In this document: in pieces, positions 16,896 through 25,962 of the stretch
Numbering within the stretch: the stretch's first letter is position 1
Layout of the letters: every line of letters begins with the position of its first letter
From: an uncultured Fusicatenibacter sp.
GTDB lineage: Bacteria; Bacillota; Clostridia; Lachnospirales; Lachnospiraceae
DNA: 43,265 nucleotides
Assembly: GCA_902493585.1 (NCBI GenBank)
Contig: CABUPZ010000017.1
Location: 1 to 43,265, forward strand
Direction of reading: 5' to 3'
Position numbers and translations under genes: made by a program
The notes under the pieces: model-generated
Database searches by the model: none
Seen by the model: the letters and a program-made list of their open reading frames with translations, nothing else
What the model was told of the DNA's origin: nothing

Positions 16896-18641
16896 ATGCA
16901 CCAATTTGAAATTCGGGACGATTTTTATCTGGATGGTCAGAAGATTCAGATCATATCCGGCGGTATCCATTATTTCAGAGTAGTTCCTGAGTACTGGAGA
17001 GACCGTTTGGAAAAGTTGAAAATGTTGGGGTGTAATACCGTGGAGACATATATTCCATGGAATCTCCATGAAAAGGAAAAAGGAAAGTTTGACTTCGACG
17101 ATATGCTGGATATTACCAGGTTTGTGAGTCTGGCACAGGAGCTGGGCCTGCTGGTGATTCTCAGACCATCTCCGTATATTTGCGCGGAGTGGGAGTTTGG
17201 CGGTCTGCCTTATTGGCTGCTGAAAGAGGACGGTATGCGCCTGAGATGTATGTATCCGCCCTATCTGGAGCATGTGAAGAGCTATTATGAGAAGCTGTTT
17301 GAAGTTATTGCTCCGCTTCAGATTACAAGGGGCGGTCCGGTGATCATGATGCAGGTTGAGAACGAATATGGGTATTTTGGAGACGACAGGGAATATTTGG
17401 AGTATATGAAACAACTGATGATTTCCTGCGGGTGTGAAGTGCCGCTTGTAACCTCTGACGGACCATGGGGAGATGCGTTTGAATGTGGAAAAATCGATGG
17501 GGTTTTGCAAACTGGAAATTTCGGTTCCAAAGGAAAGGAGCAGTTCGCGGTGATGCGCCAGAAAATCGGCGACAAGCCACTCATGTGTATGGAATTCTGG
17601 GTTGGCTGGTTTGACAACTGGGGTGTGGAGTGCCATCAGACCGGAGATATAGAGGAACATGTGCAGGCATTGGACGAGATTCTTTCCGAAGGACATGTCA
17701 ATATCTATATGTTTGAAGGTGGTACCAATTTCGGCTTTACAAACGGAGCGAACTATTACGATGTGCTCACTCCGGATGTGACTTCCTACGATTATGATGC
17801 TCTGCTGACGGAAGACGGACAGATTACACCAAAATATAAAGCTTTTCGTCAGGTAATCGGAAAATATGTGACGCTTCCGGAGGTCGAATTGACTACAAAG
17901 ATTCAGAGAAAATCCTATGGAACACTGCAGGCGGTCCGCAGTACTTCTTTGTTTGGAAATCTGGAAAATCTGTCCAGCGCGGTGGAGAGTGTTTTTCCAC
18001 AATCTATGGAGAAACTGGACCAGGGATATGGGTATATTTTGTATGAGAGTGAGCTCCGCTGCGAAGGAGCACTGGAAACGTTACGTCTCTGGGGGGCCAA
18101 CGATCGAGCAAATATTTTTGTGGATGAGAAACCGCTGCTTACACTGTATGATCGGGAACTGCTGACGGAACATACTCTGGAGGAGCCGCGAAGAGAAGGA
18201 GACAAAATATCCATCCTTATGGAGAATATGGGACGAGTTAATTTTGGACCAAACCTGGAACGGCAGAGAAAGGGTATTGACGGCAGTGTGCAGCTGAATG
18301 GACATAATCATTATCACTGGAACATCTATTCCCTTCCGATGGAAGATCTGTCAGGGCTTGATTTTAACATGCCGGTGCAGAAGGATGCTCCGGGATTTTA
18401 TGAATTTACTTTTGACGCGGATGAGACCGGCGATACGTTTCTGAAGCTTGATGGTTGGGGAAAAGGTTGCGTCCTTGTGAATGGATTCAATATAGGAAGA
18501 TTCTGGGAAATCGGTCCGCAGAAACGACTGTATATTCCGGCTCCATTGTTAAAACAGGGGAAAAATACCATTCTTGTTTTTGAAACAGAGGGAAAAGCAC
18601 CGGGAGTTGTGGAACTTTGTGACGAACCAGATCTTGGTTGA
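16896..18641 (+). CDS. Beta-galactosidase, glycoside hydrolase family 35
   Basis: A 581-residue retaining enzyme of GH35. The TIM barrel covers about residues 5-325, with the family signature GGIHYFRVVPEYWRDRLEK near the start and RPSPYICAEWEFGGLPYWLL in the middle. The acid/base is E157 in QVENEYG and the nucleophile is E233 in CMEFWVGW. Two beta-sandwich domains follow, the last containing KGCVLVNGFNIGRFW. The length and lack of a signal peptide match bacterial intracellular GH35 enzymes, which remove terminal beta-linked galactose from oligosaccharides. AAGGAGG lies eight bases before the ATG. It is the second gene of a GH78-GH35-AraC-GH43 cluster. Confidence 0.95.
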   Translation: MHQFEIRDDFYLDGQKIQIISGGIHYFRVVPEYWRDRLEKLKMLGCNTVETYIPWNLHEKEKGKFDFDDMLDITRFVSLAQELGLLVILRPSPYICAEWEFGGLPYWLLKEDGMRLRCMYPPYLEHVKSYYEKLFEVIAPLQITRGGPVIMMQVENEYGYFGDDREYLEYMKQLMISCGCEVPLVTSDGPWGDAFECGKIDGVLQTGNFGSKGKEQFAVMRQKIGDKPLMCMEFWVGWFDNWGVECHQTGDIEEHVQALDEILSEGHVNIYMFEGGTNFGFTNGANYYDVLTPDVTSYDYDALLTEDGQITPKYKAFRQVIGKYVTLPEVELTTKIQRKSYGTLQAVRSTSLFGNLENLSSAVESVFPQSMEKLDQGYGYILYESELRCEGALETLRLWGANDRANIFVDEKPLLTLYDRELLTEHTLEEPRREGDKISILMENMGRVNFGPNLERQRKGIDGSVQLNGHNHYHWNIYSLPMEDLSGLDFNMPVQKDAPGFYEFTFDADETGDTFLKLDGWGKGCVLVNGFNIGRFWEIGPQKRLYIPAPLLKQGKNTILVFETEGKAPGVVELCDEPDLG

Positions 18642-18657
18642 AAAGGAGCAGACAAAA

Positions 18658-19584
18658 ATGACAAATACGTCAGACAGATATTTTCAATATAACTGTAGAA
18701 TGCTTCCGGAAATACGACTTGCAGATACGGCGGCCATAGAGCCGCCGTATCTGCATAAACGGAGAATGCCGGGCGAGTATATTCTCTATCTGATTCGGCG
18801 GGGAGAAATGTATCTGTCAGAAAATGAAACATTATATCATCTTCTTCCGGGTGACCTTTTGTTTTTGGAACCGGATCGGACACATGTGGGGAGAAAGGCG
18901 ACAAGCTGTGAATACTACTATGTACATTTTCGGTATGAATCTCTGAATGCTGTGAGACTGACAAACGAAGATCTTGGAGAGATATTGAAAAGACAGAGAG
19001 AGCGAACATTACGTATGGATTCGCAAAGCAAAAGCTGCGAGAGACAGGAGATCCTTCTTCTTCCAAAATATATTCATTTGGCGGCGGATGCAGGATATCG
19101 GGGAATTACGCAGCTCCTAAATGATGGAATCGCTTTCCATAACAGTCCGATGGAAGGTGGAGAAGCGTTGTGCGCTTCTCGAATTCTGGAGGTCCTGATT
19201 CGTGTTTCCAGACAGTTTCTCTCTGTGGGAATCAAAGAAACGGATGGTTATGGACGGGGAAGCAGGAAAGTGTGGGAATTGTTGGACTACCTGAATATGT
19301 TTTATTATGAGTCAATCAGCGGAGACAGCCTGGAAGAAAAATTTGACTGTAATTTTGATTATATGAATCGTTTGTTTCGTCAGAGCATCGGAAAGCCGGT
19401 GTTTCAATACCTGAGTGAGATCAGGATCGCTCATGCAAAGGAATTGCTGGCGACCTCATCCATGAAGGTTTCGCAGATCAGTGAAAAGGTCGGCTTTTCT
19501 GACGAGAGTTATTTCAGTAAGGTGTTTAAGCGCCATACAGGAATCTCACCGTTGAATTATGCAAAAACATGCATTGGTTCTTGA
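18658..19584 (+). CDS. AraC family transcriptional regulator
   Basis: A 308-residue regulator with an N-terminal cupin-like sugar-sensing domain (MPGEYILYLIRRGEMYLSE, then LLPGDLLFLEPDRTH) and a C-terminal double helix-turn-helix of AraC type at about residues 208-306. The latter contains GKPVFQYLSEIRIAHAKELL and SQISEKVGFSDESYFSKVFK, ending with the conserved TGISPLNY. The ATG at 18658 follows AAAAGGAGC; the frame extends upstream inside the GH35 gene but without a better site. It lies 16 bases after GH35 and 63 before GH43, so it is part of the same transcript and probably activates the cluster in response to an imported sugar. Confidence 0.93.
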   Translation: MTNTSDRYFQYNCRMLPEIRLADTAAIEPPYLHKRRMPGEYILYLIRRGEMYLSENETLYHLLPGDLLFLEPDRTHVGRKATSCEYYYVHFRYESLNAVRLTNEDLGEILKRQRERTLRMDSQSKSCERQEILLLPKYIHLAADAGYRGITQLLNDGIAFHNSPMEGGEALCASRILEVLIRVSRQFLSVGIKETDGYGRGSRKVWELLDYLNMFYYESISGDSLEEKFDCNFDYMNRLFRQSIGKPVFQYLSEIRIAHAKELLATSSMKVSQISEKVGFSDESYFSKVFKRHTGISPLNYAKTCIGS

Positions 19585-19647
19585 TACCAGAAAACTCTGT
19601 GTCAGAGCAGAAGATTAGACAAAGAAGAAGCGGAGGGACAGAAAAAG

Positions 19648-20550
19648 ATGGCAGGATATTTATTTGTACATTTTACAGGGGAAGAAAAAGATGGGGAGCA
19701 GATTTATTTTTCCGTCAGCAAAGATGGGCTTCATTGGACGGACCTGAACCGCGGCGAGCCTGTTCTGCGTTCCCGGATTGGTATGAAAGGAGTCAGGGAT
19801 CCGTTTCCGCTCCGCGATCCTCAAAACGGAAAATTTTATCTGATTGCAACGGATCTTCGTATTGAGGCGGGAAAAGGCTGGGAGGCGGCCCAGTATGAGG
19901 GAAGCCGTGATTTGATTGTCTGGGAATCGGAAGATTTGGTTCACTGGACCAAGGAGAGAGCATGTACGGTAGGGATTCCCGGTGCCGGATGTGTCTGGGC
20001 ACCGGAAGGGATTTATGACAGAGACCAAAGACAATTTTTTATCTTTTGGGCTTCGATGGTTCGGAAGGAGGGAGAACTGGAGAGTAAGCAGCGAATTTAC
20101 GCCTCCTGGACATCAGATTTCCGGGAATTTTCCACTCCGATTCTGTACATGGAACGGGAAGAACATGTAATTGATACGACCATCATTGAGAATGAGGGAT
20201 GGTATTATCGCATTTCCAAGGACGAGAGCAACAAATGTCTGATTCTTGAAAGAAGCAGGACGCTGACTGGAGGCTTTCAGCAGATTTTTTCGCAGACCCT
20301 GGCGAAGTTGAAAGGAGTAGAAGGACCAGAGGCTTATCTGCTGCCGGATGGGAAAACCTGGTGCCTGATTGTAGACCGTTTTGCAGAGGGGAAAGGTTAC
20401 CTTCCAATAATTACACAGAATCTGGCTGGCGGAGAGTTTGAAATTCTTCCGGAAAATGCTTACGACATGGGACAGAATCAAAAGCGTCACGGAGGAATAC
20501 TTCCTCTGACGGATCAGGAGTACGAACGATTGATTCAGGCGTTTGGATAA
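19648..20550 (+). CDS. Glycoside hydrolase family 43-like enzyme
   Basis: A 300-residue five-bladed beta-propeller protein resembling GH43 (arabinofuranosidase/xylosidase/galactanase group). Visible are the first-blade GVRDPFPLRDPQNGKFYLIATD with the putative base D51, the second-blade VWAPEGIYD, VIDTTI with D176 as a possible pKa modulator, and EGPEAYLLPDG with E228 as a possible acid. Family 43 enzymes invert alpha-L-arabinofuranosides and related sugars. There is no signal peptide and no added binding domain. The subfamily, and therefore the substrate, is uncertain. It is the last gene of the cluster and ends at a strong terminator shared with the convergent symporter gene. Confidence 0.85.
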   Translation: MAGYLFVHFTGEEKDGEQIYFSVSKDGLHWTDLNRGEPVLRSRIGMKGVRDPFPLRDPQNGKFYLIATDLRIEAGKGWEAAQYEGSRDLIVWESEDLVHWTKERACTVGIPGAGCVWAPEGIYDRDQRQFFIFWASMVRKEGELESKQRIYASWTSDFREFSTPILYMEREEHVIDTTIIENEGWYYRISKDESNKCLILERSRTLTGGFQQIFSQTLAKLKGVEGPEAYLLPDGKTWCLIVDRFAEGKGYLPIITQNLAGGEFEILPENAYDMGQNQKRHGGILPLTDQEYERLIQAFG

Positions 20551-20553
20551 AAG

Positions 20554-20606
20554 AGGGGCATACCGCATGAGAAATAAAATTCCTCATGCGGTATGCCCCT
20601 TGTTTC
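20554..20606. terminator. Strong bidirectional terminator
   Basis: An 18-bp perfect stem, 20554-20571 with 20583-20600 (arms AGGGGCATACCGCATGAG and its complement), encloses an 11-base loop and is followed by TGTTTC. It separates the GH43 gene from the convergent symporter gene. Confidence 0.85.
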
Positions 20607-20645
20607 ACCTTGCGATCAATATAAAGTCAAGTCTGCAAATATTGA

Positions 20646-22094
20646 TTATTTGTTTAATTCATATTCGGCAGGACCGTTGCCTTCTTTCCAATTCTGGATC
20701 TTGTTGCGCAGGTCGCCTTTCAGGTTCCAGATGAAAGTGAAGCAGCAGAAGCTCAACAGAGCGCCCAGCAGCGGGAACGCCACGTTGCATACTTCGATAC
20801 CGGTAAGAGTGGAAGCAGCCTGGCCCACACCATTTGTAGTGAGCTCTGGATTGTAGCCGATTGCTGCAATCAGCAGAACGGTAATGGAGCTTGCCAATGT
20901 GCTGCCGGCACGGCGGGACAGACTGAAGAAACCGTAGATGGTACCCTCAGAACGTTTGCCGGTTTTGTACTCGTTGTAGTCGATCGCTTCAGCAACCAGA
21001 CCCCACTGCATCTGTACGGACATAACAACCAGACCAGCACCGATGGAGTAGACGATGACATAAACCCATGCATTCGGCATCCAACCGGTGAAGAACATAT
21101 ATCCCAGCAGTCCGGCGTCTACAAGAATACCGCCTGCAAGACAGAAGCGGATGATGGAAACCATATGCCACTTCCGGGTCAGGATCGGTGCGATGAGCAG
21201 GATGCCAACCTGGATCACGGTGCTGAGCGCGGCTGCGGTACTCTGCAAACCGATGTCGCCCAGAACGTCCGCGTACATATAAGTTGCCATACCGGTACCC
21301 AGAGCCTGTACGCCGTTGATAGCGATGGAGTGAAGCACAAGTGCCAGGAACGCACGGTTTTTGGCAAAAATGCCCCAGATGTCTTTGAGGTTCAGTTTGG
21401 ACTGTTTATCACTCTGCTGAGCGTGCTGTGCGCTGACATTACGTTCTACCGTCAGAGCATAGTGGGTGAAGATGATGATGGCACCCAGAGGAACAACAAT
21501 CAGAGCGGTGTAGCCGTAGCCCTGCGCGTTGTCGCCGAAGCGGGAAATCAGCTGCGGAGCGATGATACCGGTTACCGCGTTGCCCAGAGTGGAGCCCATA
21601 CCACGTGCGGAAGACAGAGTAGCACGCTCGGTGTCAGTGGTGGACATAGCGCCCAGCAAACTTCCCATGGCGATGTTCATCATGGTGTAGCCGGCCTCGC
21701 TGACGATCTTCAGGCAGAACAGAGCGATGACCATTGCCCAACCGCCGCCAAGGTGAGGCGGGATGAGGAAGAAGCCGATGGTTCCGAAGAGCAGCACAGG
21801 GATGGATGCCAGGATCCAAGGACGGAATTTGTCTTTTCCGTGTTTTGCGCGGGCAAACACAATGTCCATGATGGCGCCCATCAGTGGGTCGTTGACGGCG
21901 TCCCAGATATTCCAGATCAGAAGCATGGTCGCCAGAATAGCAGGATTTACTGCCAGATGTACCTGCAGGTAACGGGTCATGAAAGACCAGATCAGACCTA
22001 CAGTAATACATCCGCCTGCGTCGCCGCATCCGTAGCCGAAAACATTATACCATTTCAACGGTTTAATGTTTGAAGTGATTTTTGATTTTGTCAT
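20646..22094 (-). CDS. GPH family sugar:cation symporter (MFS)
   Basis: A 482-residue protein with about twelve membrane helices of the glycoside-pentoside-hexuronide:cation symporter family (MelB/XynB-like). The family sequence appears as NIWDAVNDPLMGAIMD near residue 65, with the conserved two aspartates, and KFRPWILASIPVLLFGTIGFF shortly after; SARGMGSTLGNAVTG and DYNEYKTGKRSEGTIYGFF are further typical segments. It imports sugars or short glycosides with sodium or protons. The start has GGGAGGAAAT before the ATG. It is convergent with the GH43 gene and has its own promoter, giving the region a second uptake route beside the ABC system. Confidence 0.92.
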   Translation of the reverse strand: MTKSKITSNIKPLKWYNVFGYGCGDAGGCITVGLIWSFMTRYLQVHLAVNPAILATMLLIWNIWDAVNDPLMGAIMDIVFARAKHGKDKFRPWILASIPVLLFGTIGFFLIPPHLGGGWAMVIALFCLKIVSEAGYTMMNIAMGSLLGAMSTTDTERATLSSARGMGSTLGNAVTGIIAPQLISRFGDNAQGYGYTALIVVPLGAIIIFTHYALTVERNVSAQHAQQSDKQSKLNLKDIWGIFAKNRAFLALVLHSIAINGVQALGTGMATYMYADVLGDIGLQSTAAALSTVIQVGILLIAPILTRKWHMVSIIRFCLAGGILVDAGLLGYMFFTGWMPNAWVYVIVYSIGAGLVVMSVQMQWGLVAEAIDYNEYKTGKRSEGTIYGFFSLSRRAGSTLASSITVLLIAAIGYNPELTTNGVGQAASTLTGIEVCNVAFPLLGALLSFCCFTFIWNLKGDLRNKIQNWKEGNGPAEYELNK

Positions 22095-22263
22095 GAAATG
22101 ATTTCCTCCCTTAAGTAAAAATTTTTTGACCGCGAGTGTTACGTTTTGGGAACCGGAAACATTGTCGATACCGTCTGGTCATAATTCTGAATTTTTAAAG
22201 TTGACCATTGGAATATTTAACAATTTCGCTTCCTTGTGCCCTCTTGTTTTGTTCATTGTTACC

Positions 22264-22292
22264 AGTATAACATATGATGCATTGGCTTTCAA
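22264..22292 (-). promoter_or_regulatory. Promoter of the GPH symporter gene
   Basis: On the minus strand TTGAAA (22292-22287) and TATACT (22269-22264) are 17 bases apart. The spacer contains GCATCATA at nearly the same place as in the ABC operon promoter. About 170 bases of leader precede the gene; I see no riboswitch fold in it. Confidence 0.7.
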
Positions 22293-22390
22293 ATAAAATA
22301 GGCGAAATTGTATGTGGAAAATAGAGAGGAAATATTGGCAAAAATGCACAAAAAGGACTTGGAGGTTTTACGTGGTTTTTACAAAAGGGA

Positions 22391-22433
22391 AAAAAAGATG
22401 TAACCGTTCAGGCGGCTGAACGGTTACATCTTT
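22391..22433 (-). terminator. Rho-independent terminator after prs
   Basis: Arms 22394-22410 and 22417-22433 form a perfect 17-bp stem with a six-base loop; on the minus strand it runs into an uninterrupted T run. It begins just past the prs stop codon. The arm core GTAACCGTTCA recurs elsewhere in the window. Confidence 0.9.
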
Positions 22434-22439
22434 ATAATG

Positions 22440-23630
22440 TCAGATTTTTTCGTGATTCCGGAATTTGGTCAGAACTTTCTGAATCCGTTCCGCAGGATTC
22501 AGCAGTCCGCTGATGGAAGCGTCATGGTTCAGGGTGTCGATGATCAGGGCGATATATTTACTCAGATCACAGCTTACATAGTAGGGGCGTTCCAGAAGTT
22601 CCGGTGTCTGGTATACCAGATTGGTGGTCAGAACTTTTGTGAACAGCCCTTCCTCATAAGCGCGGTCAAACCGCTCCAGGCCGCTGGTAAACAGACCGAA
22701 GGTCGCGCACATATAGATATTGCGTGCTTTGCGTTCTTTCAGCAGTTTTGCCACTTCGATCATGCTGTCTCCGGAAGAGATCATATCGTCGATGATGATC
22801 ATATCTTTGCCCTCTACGGAGGAACCGAGAAATTCGTGCTCTACGATCGGATTGCGTCCGTCAACAATGGTGGAGTAATCGCGGCGTTTGTAGAACATAC
22901 CCATGTCGACGCCAAGATTGTTTGCCATATAGATAGCGCGGCTCATACCGCCCTCGTCCGGGCTGATGACCATCAGGTGATCGCTGTCAATCTTCATATC
23001 CGGCGCGCTGCGCAGGATATTTTTGATAAACTGGTAAGCGGGCTGGATCGTCTCGAAGCCGTGAAGCGGGATCGCGTTCTGGACTCTTGGGTCGTGGGCG
23101 TCGAAGGTAATGATGTTTTCCACTCCCATATTTACCAGCTCCTGCAGCCCAAGGGCGCAGTCCAGAGATTCGCGGCCGGAACGTTTGTGCTGGCGGCTTT
23201 CGTAGAGAAACGGCATGATGACATTGATCCGGCGCGCTTTGCCCCCGATTGCTGCGATGATTCGCTTCAGATCCTGGAAGTGATCGTCCGGTGACATATG
23301 ATTTCTGTGACCGAACAGGGAATAGGTCAGGCTGTAGTTGCATACATCCACCAGGATATAAATATCATCTCCGCGGACGGATTCGTTGATTACGCCTTTT
23401 GCTTCGCCGGAACCGAAACGCGGGGTCTGAGACTGCAGGATATAACTGCTGCGTTCATAGCCCTCGTATTCGGCGACATAATTTTCGCTTTCGGCGTTGC
23501 GGCGGCCGGTTCTCCATTCTACCAGGTAGCTGTCTACTTTTTTGCCAAGAGAAAGGCAGCTGGTCAGGGGAATGATCCCCAGGCGGCCGATCGGCAGTGT
23601 TTTAAAATTTCCTTCGTTCTTTTGACTCAT
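22440..23630 (-). CDS. prs: Ribose-phosphate pyrophosphokinase (PRPP synthase)
   Basis: A 396-residue phosphoribosyltransferase-fold protein that makes PRPP from ribose-5-phosphate and ATP for nucleotide, histidine and tryptophan synthesis. It carries RRINVIMPFLYESRQHKR (the ATP-binding and flexible-loop region), FDAHDPRVQNAIP, ISPDEGGMSRA and the PRPP-binding loop MIIIDDMISSGDSM. At nearly 400 residues it is longer than the usual 310-320-residue enzyme, mainly through extra N-terminal sequence and inserts, and belongs to a longer variant seen in Clostridia. The ATG at 23630 is eight bases from GGGAGGA; an ATG at 23636 is also in frame. The ribosome binding site lies inside the end of the upstream dnaC-like gene, so expression is coupled to it. 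Confidence 0.9.
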   Translation of the reverse strand: MSQKNEGNFKTLPIGRLGIIPLTSCLSLGKKVDSYLVEWRTGRRNAESENYVAEYEGYERSSYILQSQTPRFGSGEAKGVINESVRGDDIYILVDVCNYSLTYSLFGHRNHMSPDDHFQDLKRIIAAIGGKARRINVIMPFLYESRQHKRSGRESLDCALGLQELVNMGVENIITFDAHDPRVQNAIPLHGFETIQPAYQFIKNILRSAPDMKIDSDHLMVISPDEGGMSRAIYMANNLGVDMGMFYKRRDYSTIVDGRNPIVEHEFLGSSVEGKDMIIIDDMISSGDSMIEVAKLLKERKARNIYMCATFGLFTSGLERFDRAYEEGLFTKVLTTNLVYQTPELLERPYYVSCDLSKYIALIIDTLNHDASISGLLNPAERIQKVLTKFRNHEKI

Positions 23631-23632
23631 GG

Positions 23633-24622
23633 TCATGTTCCTCCCAAAAGTTTTTTCTGGATACGAATATCGTTGCCAAACAGCTTGATAATCGTATAGT
23701 TGCTGGATATCCTTGAAAAGGTACGCTCTGAATAAGTCTCTGCAAACCGGTCCAGTGTCAGGTTCGTGGAGATGATCGTTGATTTCTTCCGCAGAATCCG
23801 CTCGTTGATGCAGAGGAATAGCTGGGAAGCGACAAAGCTGTTGGTCAGTTCCGTACCTAAATCATCAATGATCAGAAGATCACAGTTGAAAATGTTGCTG
23901 TGTACCTCCTTCGCCTCGTCGGAGCCGGAAAAGGTATGGCGGGCAAAGAGCTCAAACAGGTCGAAGGCGGTGAAATAGATCACGCAGAAAGACCGGTCCA
24001 GCAGTTCTTTGGCGATACAGTGGGAAAGAAAGGTCTTTCCGACACCCGTATCTCCATAGAAAAACAGGTTGTCGAATCGGCTGCCGAAGGTTTCCGTAAA
24101 GGAGCAGCAGCGTTTCAAGGCGGCATGAGCCGTCTGTCTGGACGTAAGACCTGTCACATTGTTTATGATATCGTCGGAATAATATTCCAGGGAAAAAGTG
24201 TCGAAATTCTCTTTGTCCAGAATCTCATCCAGCCGCGACTGGGTATAGAGGAGGGATGCCTCTGCTTTCTTAAAGCATACGCATTTTTTGCCGTCGATAT
24301 ACCCGGTATCCCGGCAGAGCGGACAATCGTAAGAAGGCTCCAGATAATCCGCGGGGAATCCGTTGGAGACCAGCAGCGCAGTGCGCTCCTGTGCCAGTTC
24401 GGCGATCGCCGTGCGAAGGTCCAGTCCCGCCTGGGGACCGCCGTTGAGCATATCGCGGGCTTTCTGAACACTGATCGAAGCGATGTCTCCGTCGATTTCC
24501 GGAAGCCTCGGAATTTTTGCGTATGCAGTCTTCCGGCGCTCTTCCAGCTCATGACGGTGCTGAAGCTGCCGGCGGTTATACATGCGCATAATAGAATCGT
24601 ATTGTGGATTGGTAAGTGCCAT
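23633..24622 (-). CDS. DnaC/DnaI-type helicase loader ATPase
   Basis: A 329-residue AAA+ ATPase of the DnaC/DnaI/IstB group, which helps load the replicative helicase at origins and restarted forks. The N-terminal part holds a cysteine cluster, CPLC at 100-103 and CVC at 114-116, a likely zinc site as in DnaI. The ATPase core follows: Walker A GDTGVGKT (190-197), Walker B LLIIDDLG (249-256), sensor-1 STNL and an arginine-rich RTFSRI finger. The context is decisive: a DnaD-domain gene is 18 bases upstream and prs overlaps downstream. No transposase is present, so an IstB role is unlikely. The ribosome binding site is AAAGGAAG. Confidence 0.9.
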   Translation of the reverse strand: MALTNPQYDSIMRMYNRRQLQHRHELEERRKTAYAKIPRLPEIDGDIASISVQKARDMLNGGPQAGLDLRTAIAELAQERTALLVSNGFPADYLEPSYDCPLCRDTGYIDGKKCVCFKKAEASLLYTQSRLDEILDKENFDTFSLEYYSDDIINNVTGLTSRQTAHAALKRCCSFTETFGSRFDNLFFYGDTGVGKTFLSHCIAKELLDRSFCVIYFTAFDLFELFARHTFSGSDEAKEVHSNIFNCDLLIIDDLGTELTNSFVASQLFLCINERILRKKSTIISTNLTLDRFAETYSERTFSRISSNYTIIKLFGNDIRIQKKLLGGT

Positions 24623-24640
24623 GTTACTTCCTTTGCATTA

Positions 24641-25726
24641 TCACTGGTTCAGAAGCTGTTGTTCCAGCTTCTCGTAATCATACTCTCTCTGATGAAAATT
24701 GTTGAAACGGTTGGGCGCCGCTTTCTGGGAAGAACTGTCTCTGGAGGCAGTCTTCTGGTTCTTCCGGTGCTGCTCATCCAGCGCCTGAATATCCTGGAGT
24801 GACCGCACGTTCTGGGATTTCCATTTGGAAAGAATCCCTTCGGCGTAACTGAAGCTTGGCTGGCCGGTCTGGGCGATCGTCCGGGCACATGCTTCTGCGA
24901 TCAGTTCCTGGGAAAATCCGTAGTCATTGAGCCAGCGGTCCATATCTGCAATCTCTTTCGGGATCGGATTGCGGTTACGGATGCCGAAGGCTTTCAGGAT
25001 CGGAAAATATTTCCGGTTGTACGTGGTGGTCTCCTGTTTTGCCATCTCCACTGTGGTGATGCCGGCTTCGTGCCATGCAATACCGACTTTTTCCAGATAG
25101 TGGAGGCTGGTGCTGCCCTTGGAGACACAGTATTCCACCAGATATTCCAGGAGTTCTGCGGAAAAGTGCAGCTCGTCATAAAAATAAAGAAGACGGTTGA
25201 TATCTGCAGGGCTCAGCGTGCGTCCAAGATACTGTTCTGACAAAAAGAGAAGCTGCCGGATCTCTTCGTTTTCCTTCAGCGCCTGGATACGGCTGGAGGA
25301 AAGCTGTTTTGGCTTTGGCATTTCTTTTGCAGGAACCGTCTTTGGAACAGCAGAGGATGGTTCTGTGGTCACAGCCGCTGTTTTCATTGCCGTCGCCGGT
25401 TTTGCTGCAGTCTGCACCTGACCCGGAACCTTCAGAGGAAGAAGACGGATATTTGTGACAATTCCGCTGGCGTCGAAAGACAGAGCGAGAATGCCGGTTT
25501 TCTCCCAGTATTTCAGCGCACGGACCACGTCTGTTTCGGTGCAGAAAAAGAAATCTGCAATCGAAGAAAGACTGACACTGACCTCATGGCAGCCGGCAGC
25601 CCGCAGCAGATAGAGATAAACTTTGACAAATTCTCCGTTCGCAGAGGGCATATAGTAGTCCAGAAAAAGATCCGGGACTGCTGTCGCCTGCGAAACACGT
25701 TCATCCTGTAGCGTAAATGTATGCAT
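24641..25726 (-). CDS. DnaD-domain replication initiation protein
   Basis: A 361-residue protein with an N-terminal winged-helix DnaD-like domain (about 15-100, with SLSSIADFFFCTETDVVRAL), a low-complexity linker (about 102-145) and two tandem C-terminal DnaD/DnaB2 domains (about 155-225 and 235-305). The second has the family signature YAEGILSKW near 294-302. Such proteins remodel origin DNA and help DnaI load the replicative helicase in Firmicutes. The frame stays open up to 26191, but the extra upstream residues are rich in Phe, His and Ile and cross the DnaA-box region; the ATG at 25726 with AGGATGG upstream is the credible start. It leads a dnaD-dnaC-prs transcript. Confidence 0.9.
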   Translation of the reverse strand: MHTFTLQDERVSQATAVPDLFLDYYMPSANGEFVKVYLYLLRAAGCHEVSVSLSSIADFFFCTETDVVRALKYWEKTGILALSFDASGIVTNIRLLPLKVPGQVQTAAKPATAMKTAAVTTEPSSAVPKTVPAKEMPKPKQLSSSRIQALKENEEIRQLLFLSEQYLGRTLSPADINRLLYFYDELHFSAELLEYLVEYCVSKGSTSLHYLEKVGIAWHEAGITTVEMAKQETTTYNRKYFPILKAFGIRNRNPIPKEIADMDRWLNDYGFSQELIAEACARTIAQTGQPSFSYAEGILSKWKSQNVRSLQDIQALDEQHRKNQKTASRDSSSQKAAPNRFNNFHQREYDYEKLEQQLLNQ

Positions 25727-25962
25727 GAAAACACCATCCTGTATTTCTGTATTCGTGTCTGAAAATGAAAAATACCTGGTTTTTCTTGAAGTCAGAATCC
25801 ACAGGTATTTGTTGATCCTGCGCGCGGAGGGGGTGACCGCAGCGGCGCAGAAGTCGTTACACCGCCAGTATAACACAGATTTTTCAACAAGTGAATACTT
25901 TTTGGGGAAATTTCCACGGGGCCAATTTCCACGGACTTTCCGGGAAGTGTGAAAACAGTCTG

